The translations under genes and the position numbers were made by a program. From Macrothele yani (lineage: Eukaryota; Arthropoda; Arachnida; Araneae; Macrothelidae): 64,000 nucleotides of DNA. Location of the stretch: assembly GCA_039090855.1 (NCBI GenBank), contig CM077034.1, positions 227,752,701-227,816,700 of the forward strand, in the 5' to 3' direction. The notes below the pieces were generated by a model, which saw nothing but the letters and a program-made list of their open reading frames with translations, was not told the origin of the DNA and ran no database searches. Shown here one piece after another: positions 57,799-64,000 of the stretch (positions within the stretch are counted from its first letter, which is position 1; each line of letters opens with the position of its first letter).

Positions 57799-57927
57799 GT
57801 GCCGTCCAAACACAACTTGAAAGAAAGCATCGTCGCTGAAGTCAAGTACTACCTGAAAGATTTCTACACCACAGGTTTAATCACGAAAGATGAATATAAA
57901 GAAATAATGCGCCGGGCTGTACCTAAG
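57799..57927 (+). CDS. PHRF1: PHRF1-like exon (C-terminal conserved block)
   Basis: The acceptor is GCTGTAG at 57,798 and the donor AAG/GTAAGA at 57,927. It is 43 codons, phase 0 at both ends. The sequence KESIVAEVKYYLKDFYTTGL, then ITKDEYKEIMRRAVPK, matches the conserved C-terminal helix pair shared by PHRF1 and SCAF-type CTD-binding proteins (E.VK..L.P.Y....ITK.EYK.I.R.AV.K). In those proteins the next residues begin with a CHSKSGEI-type block, which would be on the next exon; I do not find it before 64,000. Clean splice sites and undisturbed frame suggest a functional gene despite the surrounding transposons. Confidence 0.85.
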
Positions 57928-58937
57928 GTAAGAAAAAGGATTTTTGAGAGAAACGATTATCTTGAAAAAGCAACTGTTATTTTTAAGTGTTTTTTGTGTT
58001 ACTTTTAATTAAACATAAAACTAAAATCCCTCGCTTTTGCATTACAGTAGTTTATTGGTTAGGCTTAAAGTATCTGTTGAAATTACATACAATCCATAGC
58101 AATTGTTTCTTTTCTGAATGTGTTTCAAGTGAATAGCGAAATAAATCCAAAAATATAACATTTACCACAGCAGAACTAACGAATACAATTCTCGAAATGA
58201 TTACTTGTCATGGTTTAGCTCTGCAGACTTCTTACAGCACGTAGGGTTCCGCGAGCGCAAATAGTACCACATTTGTTGCGTCATATTTTCCGTTGGAATG
58301 CTCGCAAGAATAAAAATACCCTTTCAATCTCTTTGCTGTCCTCCTCTATCTCCATATTGCTTTACATTTTTTCTCTTACCGCAATTTTAGGTTCTTTTCA
58401 ATAACACCACTTCTCCCGACAATTACCAAGTGGATTTTTTAAAACGACGTGGAAACACTTTTTTTTTCTTTACCGGTATGTTATCAGGTGAACACAATTT
58501 CATAACTTTTTAAAGATAATCTGTGGATTATACGACAGAAATTACGGTGTTTACAGCAGATTACATAATCTGTAGAAAAAAAAAATTGGGCGTCGGGGTC
58601 AGATTTCTAGGCGCCTGGGTGACATGCCACCCTGGATTTGTCGAGCATTGCAAATACTGAAGGTAACTAATGAAATAAAAGTTACTTGGCTTGAAGTCCG
58701 TCCTCTTGATTCTCCAAACCTTGTAATTGTTAAATAACCCTCAGTGGTGCATTTCTCAATTAAATATTTCTCACTTTTATACGTAATTCCAATTAAGTCC
58801 TTATATTTTATTACAGTTTCTTTTACTTTTTACTCAGTCATATGTAATTCATTTATACACTTTTTGTGATTACACATTAAAATTCGAATTTAAGATTTTA
58901 TCAAAAATACACTGTTTTTACAGTGTAAAAACATTTC
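57928..58937 (+). other. following intron, no feature seen
   Basis: AT-rich sequence after the donor GTAAGA. No exon, element end or repeat that I can support until the minisatellite at 58,938. The intron continues beyond the window. Confidence 0.5.
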
Positions 58938-59530
58938 AGAATGGTAAGGCTGCGGGAGTTGATAGTGATGAATGGTAAGGCTGCGGGAGTTGATAGTGAT
59001 GAATGGTAAGGCTGCGGGAGTTGATAGTGATGAATGGTAAGGCTGCGGGAGTTGATAGTTATGAATGGTAAGGCTGCGGGAGTTGATAGTGATGAATGGT
59101 AAGGCTGCCGGAGTTTGGTAGTGATGAATGTTAAGGCTGCGGGAGTTGATAGTGATGAATGGTAAGGCTGCCGGAGTTTGGTAGTGATGAATGTTAAGGC
59201 AGCGGGAGTTGATAGTTATGAATGGTAAGGCTGCGGGAGTTGATAGTGATGAATGGTAAGGCTGCCGGAGTTTGGTAGTGATGAATGGTAAGGCTGCCGG
59301 AGTTTGGTAGTGATGAATGTTAAGGCAGCGGGAGTTGATAGTTATGAATGGTAAGGCTGCGGGAGTTGATAGTGATGAATGGTAAGGCTGCCGGAGTTTG
59401 GTAGTGATGAATGGTAAGGCTGCCGGAGTTTGGTAGTGATGAATGGTAAGGCTGCGGGAGTTGATAGTGATGAATGGCAAGGCTGCGGGAGTTGATAGTG
59501 ATGAATGTAAGGGTGCGGGAGTTGATGACT
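58938..59530. repeat. 31/32-bp minisatellite, about 19 copies, derived from a LINE RT
   Basis: The unit is GAATGGTAAGGCTGCGGGAG + TTGATAGTGAT (31 bp), with a 32-bp type GCTGCCGGAGTTTGGTAGTG. Units encode NGKAAGVDS in one frame; this is the conserved KAAG-D block of non-LTR reverse transcriptases. The array runs directly into RT sequence (AEMLKYGGDSVIDWLTE from 59,550), where that block belongs, so the repeat arose by expansion inside the RT gene. Confidence 0.9.
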
Positions 59531-59544
59531 GCAGTGTGACCACC

Positions 59545-59830
59545 ATGCCGAGATGTTGAAATATGGTGGTGACTCTGTAATTGACTGGTTAACTGAAATT
59601 TGCCAGTTGTGATGGGAGTTAGGAATGGTTCCTCGGGATTGGAAGGATGCTATCATTGTCCCCTTGTTAAAGGGAACAGGTGATCAGACTGACTGCAAGA
59701 ACTTTCGTGGTATCTGTTTTCTGAGTTTTGCAGAGAAAGTAATTGGAAAAGGCTGTTATTGATAAGGTAGGGGGCCTTACATCAGAGAAAATGTGGGATG
59801 TGCAAAGTGGCTTTATGCCTGGTAAGGGAT
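59545..59830 (+). pseudogene. LINE reverse transcriptase fragment next to the minisatellite
   Basis: Frames give AEMLKYGGDSVIDWLTEICQ, then (stop) WELGMVPRDWKDAIIVPLLK, CKNFRGICFLSFAEKVIGK and, after a frameshift, VQSGFMPGKGCTNRI. These are RT blocks in order, up to the QSGF..G.GC.D motif. It is truncated there by the start of a mariner. Same family as 54,445-55,500. Confidence 0.85.
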
Positions 59831-59834
59831 GCAC

Positions 59835-60816
59835 TAACCGAATTATTAGGGAGTTTTTGCTTTACGAGTTTGAACTCGGTTATAACGCTGCTCAAACAAA
59901 ACCAAACATTTGTCATCGAAAAGGAGAAAGTTCCGTGGGCAACAGCACCGCAACCAGATGGATCAAGATATTTCGCTCACGTGACAGAAACCTCGATGGT
60001 CAGCCAAGGACAGTTAGGCGTCGAACTGTGGATTCGGAGGCCGTGCGCATAGCTATAGAGGCAAGTCCAACAACCAGCACTCGGAGATTATCAGGCGAGC
60101 TGGGCATATCACAAACCCCCATGGTTCCTCAACTTGAGGACATCGATAAGGTCTACAGGAATTGCTGCTGAATTGTACTTCACGAACTGACGCCAGCTGA
60201 AGCAAACCGCTAAGTGGGAGTGTGCGCAAATCTCCTACAAAACCCGCGCGATCTATGTTTCCTCAAGAGAATTATTACGTGCGATGAAAAGTGGGTCTAT
60301 TTCCGTAATCCTAACACACAACGGCAGTGGTGATCCCGAACCAACTTCCTGAACCTGTTCCCAATTGTGGGCGCTTTGAGCACAAGGTGATGTTCTTCGT
60401 CTGGTGGAATTTATAGGGGATAATACATTGCGAATTTGTTCCAGACAGTTGGACCATCAACGCCAACCTCTACTTTGAACATCTGGAGTGGATGTATGCC
60501 GTTTTGGAGGAAAAATTCCTAGTACTGGTGAACAGAAGGCCCACTCTCACACAGCAGGATGATACTTGGTCTCATACCGCGCGAACGACCCAGGGAGAAC
60601 TCCAGGAACTTCAGGACATCCAACTGATATCACACCCAGTATATATTCCTGATCTTGCCCCGTTGGATTACTACTTGTTCCGGTCTATGGCCCACTTTCG
60701 TCGCTGGAGGCAAGCAGGAGGAGGTGGCAGCTGCGGTGAAGGGGTTCTTCGCCTCGAAGGACAAGAACTGGTACCGCGGCGGAATCGAAAAGCTGGCAGA
60801 CAGATGGCCAAAGACG
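59835..60816 (+). pseudogene. mariner transposase, plus-strand copy
   Basis: From about RIIREFLLYEFELGYNAAQT the order matches the antisense copy at 52,847-53,899: PTTSTRRLSGELGISQT, ITCDEKWVYFRN (first catalytic Asp kept), TQQDDTWSHTARTTQ (second Asp kept), PDLAPLDYYLFRSMAHF (third), LADRWPKTH. Numerous stops and frameshifts separate these blocks. It follows the truncated LINE without a gap. Confidence 0.8.
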
Positions 60817-61105
60817 CATAAGGGCGATGGAATGGATCCCGCTCCTATGTCCTATCCTTTGACCCCATTTTGCTCACTTTCAAAAGGTTTGTCCTCAGGT
60901 GGTTCCCTACCACATACTAAATTTTCATCGAAATCGAACCATTTTTACGGAAGTTATGACGCATAAGGGAAATGAAAAGGATGTCGCTCCTATGTCCTGA
61001 CCTTTGACCCCGTTTCGTCCATTTTCAATAGGGTTCTTCCATATGTGGTCCTCTACCACATACTCAATTTTCATCGAAATCGAACCATTTTTACTCGCGT
61101 TATGG
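60817..61105. repeat. diverged tandem duplication, about 144 bp per unit
   Basis: Unit A (CATAAGGGCGATGG, 60,817) and unit B (CATAAGGGAAATG, 60,962) share CGCTCCTATGTCCT, CTTTGACCCC, CTACCACATACT and ATTTTCATCGAAATCGAACC. Downstream is GGTCGGACAGACGGACAAAG and an A7G10 run near 61,180. It looks like a fragment of a dispersed repeat; I cannot class it. Confidence 0.8.
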
Positions 61106-61199
61106 TGCGGAAGGTCGGACAGACGGACAAAGCCGGAGCATATACGCTTCTTCAACCTACGGTTGGATAGTGTAAAAAAAGGGGGGGGGGCATAATATC

Positions 61200-61770
61200 C
61201 CCCTCGTTAATATCGATCATTCCATGTGAAATCAACGAGGGGTTTGGACCTTGATGTCTCAGATTTCAATGATTTTTATTCTATAGTTTGAACCTGTGAA
61301 GTAAATGAAAAATCTAACTTTTCAGATATTTTGGGTCAGTGGCTTTTCTATTTCTGATTTTCAGAAACGGCAAAAAATGCAAATTTTGCAAGAATGCCAT
61401 TCACAAAAATATATGCCTGCATGTAGTGGTGCTAGACGGCTCCTTTATAGCTCTTTTTAAAGCTGTTTTTATGGGCTTTAATAAGAACATTTACACTCCA
61501 AAGTACCTTTAATACTACTTTGGAGTATAAAAATGTTCTGACAAATTTCTAAAATGTTTGATTTTGAAAATTTCAAAAACACCCCTTTCGAATTTTTTCA
61601 CAAAACACATGTTAATCTTACTTATGTTAACTAGAGGTACGCACGTGCAAAAAAAGGCATTGAAAAGTTGGAGCAACTTCAAGGCCATGCTGAGTGGGTT
61701 TTTTTAACATGAAGGTGGTGTCCACTTTGAGTATGCTCCTTGAGATCTGGCAATAATGTAGTCCTAGTAA
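61200..61770. other. unassigned AT-rich sequence with a small hairpin
   Basis: No coding. At 61,495-61,526 ACTCCAAAGTA and TACTTTGGAGT are perfect 11-bp inverted arms around a 10-nt loop, with weaker pairing beyond (AACATTT / AAAATGTT). Confidence 0.6.
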
Positions 61771-62223
61771 TTTTGAAGATGACAGTCCGGTTTTTGGTGT
61801 AAATGTGACAACGATGGTAAGTCAGATACTTAGTATCCGTAAACTTGAAAAATTCATCGTCCTGGAGTGGGACTCGAATCCGCATCTCCCAGATAGCGCC
61901 CGGGTATGCTAACCACTGCACTACCCATGATTTATCTGCTCCTCCGGGTAATCACGGGATAAGATTCTTAACCTCCAGATTCGTTAAACATGACTGCCGG
62001 TTGCTTCGACTAGCAAATCCTGCGATGGTTATATTCAAATTAATTGGAAACTTGAGACTTGGTCGTTCTGGGTGATGTAGTGGTTAGCATATCCGGACGC
62101 TATCTGGGAGACGCGGGTTCGAGTCTCGCTCCAGGACGATAAAATTTTCAAGTTTTCGGATATTATCTGACTTACCATCCTTGTCACATTAACACCAAAA
62201 ATCGGACTGTCATCTTCAAAATT
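61771..62223. mobile_element. inverted pair of tRNA-derived SINE halves (foldback)
   Basis: The outer ends TTTTGAAGATGACAGTCCGG ... GGTAAGTCAGATA and TATCTGACTTACCATCC ... CGGACTGTCATCTTCAAAA are inverted copies of about 62 bp. Inside, an antisense tRNA-like segment (61,856-61,927; box B as GGACTCGAATCC) faces a sense one (62,064-62,145; GGTGATGTAGTGGTTAGC, GGTTCGAGTCTC). The centre (61,931-62,058) is shared with 51,141-51,262. An RNA through this locus would fold into a long hairpin. Confidence 0.8.
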
Positions 62224-62255
62224 TGTATTACATGGTGTAATCTCGTATTTCTTTC

Positions 62256-62590
62256 ATAATGCAGTTCTGCATCGAAGTTTTTCGCTGGTTCAGGGATGCA
62301 GTAAGAAGAAAACATCTGCGGCTGTGGGGAAGTGGTAACTGGCAACTTTTTCGGGATAAAGCCCATTCAATACGTCTCTTGCAAGTTTTTTGGCCAAACA
62401 TCACATCTGCCAGGAGGGCTGTCAGCCCTCACTCCCTGGATTTGGGTCTCTGCGACTTCTAGCTGTCCCTAAAGCTAAAATAATCATTGAAAGAGTGCAG
62501 ATTAAGGAGAATGCAGTGAAGCAGCTGGTGGGAAGGCGATTCCAAAAGAGGACATTGCAGACTGTTTTGAAAAACTAAAGGGTCCAAACA
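62256..62590 (+). pseudogene. mariner transposase C-terminal fragment, third family
   Basis: Mixed frames give GNWQLFRDKAHSIRLLQVF, a degraded SPDL/CDF region (SLDLGLCDF), then KENAVKQLVGRRF and a TLQTVLKN tail: the final third of a mariner transposase with stops and shifts. Its end is overrun by the mariner at 62,606. Confidence 0.6.
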
Positions 62591-62605
62591 CAGTTCTGCA
62601 ATTCA

Positions 62606-63920
62606 CGTCGTGCGATCAAAAAGTTCAGAGACTAAGTACGTAGCTCGCCAACAGATGGCAGCACGCGGGTGCACGAGCAGTGGTCGAGGGCTGGAACCTT
62701 CAGGAGTCGTTGTTCCAAGTGGCGTTGATCCGTGAACACCGGGAGCTGTGCTACACGATATTTGGTGACCACGTGCAGAACACAGCTCCGATTTCGGTAT
62801 GGACAGCAAACTAGAGCAGCGAACCAACATCAAATATTGTGTCAAACTCAGCAAATTGAGAACGGAGACACATAAAAAGATGCGTCACGCTTATGGCAGT
62901 GAAGCATTGAGTCGTACGAGGTGTTCTGAGTGGCACTCGCGTTTCAAGAGCGGCAGTACGTCACTGGAAGGCGACGAGAGGTCAGGGCGACCGTCCACAA
63001 GCAAAACCCTCAAACATGCTGACAAAATTAGGTGACTGGTGCATTAGGATCGTCGGAGAACTATTTAAGGCATTGCTTTTATCGTCAATGTGTCATAAGG
63101 AACAGTGCAAGAAATTCTGACGTCGGTTTTGAACATTCACTCTATGCTGCAAAGTTTGGGCCAGATTCTGAACCCCGAACAGAAGGCACTCCGTGTCAAA
63201 CTGTGTCAAGATATTCGTCAGCAGGTTGTGAATGATCCAACATTCCTGTTGCGGGTCATCACTGGGGGCGAGACTTGGGTCTACGGTTACGACGCGGAGA
63301 CTAAACACCAGTGGTCACAGTGGAAGAGCCGGGCATCTCCGCAACCGAAGGAAACTCGACAGGTCCAAAGCGCAACCAAAATCATGCTCATCGTGTTCTT
63401 CGACATTCATGGGGTTGTGTACCGTGAATTCGACAAAAGGCCAGACTGTCACCACTATTTTCTACTGCGATGTTATGCGGCATCTTAGGGAGGACAAGCG
63501 CCGCAAAAGACCTGAAATGTGCCGCAGGGCTGATTTCTTGCTCCTTCACGACAATGCAACAGCTCACAGAGCGTTAGCAACATGCCCGTTTTGCAGCCAC
63601 AACAGCAAGACTACCCTTCCTCACTTGCCTTACTCGCCGGATTTGGCCCCCTGCGACTTCTTTCTGTTCCCGAAGATGAAGCTGAAGCCCAAGGGTCGCC
63701 GTTTTGAAACCGTGGACGAGATCCAGAGCGAATCGCAGACGGTGCTTGACACGATTCGCGATCACGACTTCCAGGGAGCGTTCCAACAGTGGCAAAATCG
63801 CTGGCAGCGGTTTATCGCTGCCCAAGGAGACTACTTTGAGGGAGATCACATCCAGACTGAAGTAAAGTACGTACTTTGTTGAATATCGGCCTAGTCTCTG
63901 AACTTTTTGATCGGACCTCG
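62606..63920 (+). mobile_element. complete mariner, both TIRs present
   Basis: The 29-bp TIRs are 62,606-62,634 (CGTCGTGCGATCAAAAAGTT + CAGAGACTA) and 63,892-63,920 (inverse of CGAGGTCCGATCAAAAAGTT + CAGAGACTA), with three mismatches. TA follows the right end (63,921-63,922); the left target is CA, probably a mutated TA. Length 1,315 bp is typical of mariner. It is the best preserved transposon in the window. Confidence 0.92.
62799..63882 (+). pseudogene. mariner transposase with frameshifts (D,D..D)
   Basis: Start ATG at 62,799. Segments in order: QRTNIKYCVKLSKLRTETHK and a helix-turn-helix with CSEWHSRFKSGS and GRPSTSK; a stop/shift near 63,034; EILTSVLNIHSMLQSLGQIL; GGETWVYGYDAETKHQ (first catalytic Asp); IVFFDIHGVVYREF; a shift near 63,470; LLLHDNATAHRA (second Asp); YSPDLAPCDFFLFPKMK (third Asp); FQQWQNRWQRFIAAQGDYFE, stop at about 63,880. 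All three catalytic aspartates are kept, so inactivation is by two to three frameshifts only. The role would be TIR binding and cut-and-paste transposition. Confidence 0.9.
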
Positions 63921-64000
63921 TAACGTAGGCCCAACACTGAGCCTTCGTCATCTATTTCTAAAAGACGGTGGCTCAGTGTTTGGCCCACATTAAATTGCAA

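Noticed and set aside
59342..59656. Minus-strand Pro/Ser/His-rich frames over the 31-bp repeat
   Set aside because: They are translations of the minisatellite; the unit length is not a multiple of three and the composition simply mirrors the repeat.

Overview
The window is non-coding-rich eukaryotic DNA, most likely from an arthropod with a large, transposon-laden genome. The reasons are spliced exons with GT-AG borders, tRNA-derived SINEs with A-tails and target-site duplications, and remnants of mariner, Tc1, pogo-like, hAT, Penelope-like and LINE elements. I cannot name the species. Only one host gene is recognised: a Ser/Lys-rich exon (51,844-52,747) and a second exon (57,799-57,927) whose sequences match the C-terminal part of PHRF1 (PHD and RING finger protein 1). 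Its PHD and RING domains and last exon lie outside the window. A second exon-like piece near 3.05 kb is broken by transposons and unidentified.

Layout. 0-2.8 kb: a 51/52-bp minisatellite (about 36 copies) and an AT microsatellite. 3.2-10.1 kb: one decayed mariner whose transposase is split by nested insertions: a long-TIR Tc1/mariner-type element, a Penelope-like element (PLE) flanked by two hammerhead-ribozyme-like motifs, a SINE, and a second PLE arranged as a foldback with tandem copies of its GIY-YIG region. 10.6-12.1 kb: a pogo-like non-autonomous element and the 5' part of an unclassified DNA transposon. 12.1-34.1 kb: a Tc1-type transposon whose last 45 or so codons plus 3' flank are amplified as a 297-bp unit, about 71 copies, with higher-order duplications. 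A Tc1-like terminus closes the array.

34.6-48.9 kb: SINEs and three tandem 3.8-kb units. Each unit carries CCAAT and TATA-like sequence, a PBS-like site and a foldback, and may be shared-LTR copies of a non-coding LTR element. The third unit is interrupted by a hAT element and a SINE pair. 49.3-51.5 kb: a tRNA-derived foldback with a TGCTGGC-rich element nested inside it. 51.8-58.9 kb: PHRF1-like exons, with an intron full of antisense mariner, LINE pieces and a 33-bp minisatellite. 58.9-64 kb: a 31/32-bp minisatellite apparently grown from a LINE reverse-transcriptase ORF, more mariner copies, an inverted SINE pair, and a complete but frameshifted mariner with both TIRs.

The main theme is that transposon coding tails repeatedly seeded tandem repeats: the Tc1 C-terminus, the PLE GIY-YIG domain, the LINE RT, and a tandemly triplicated LINE tail. 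No intact transposase or reverse transcriptase is present, so nothing here looks autonomously mobile.
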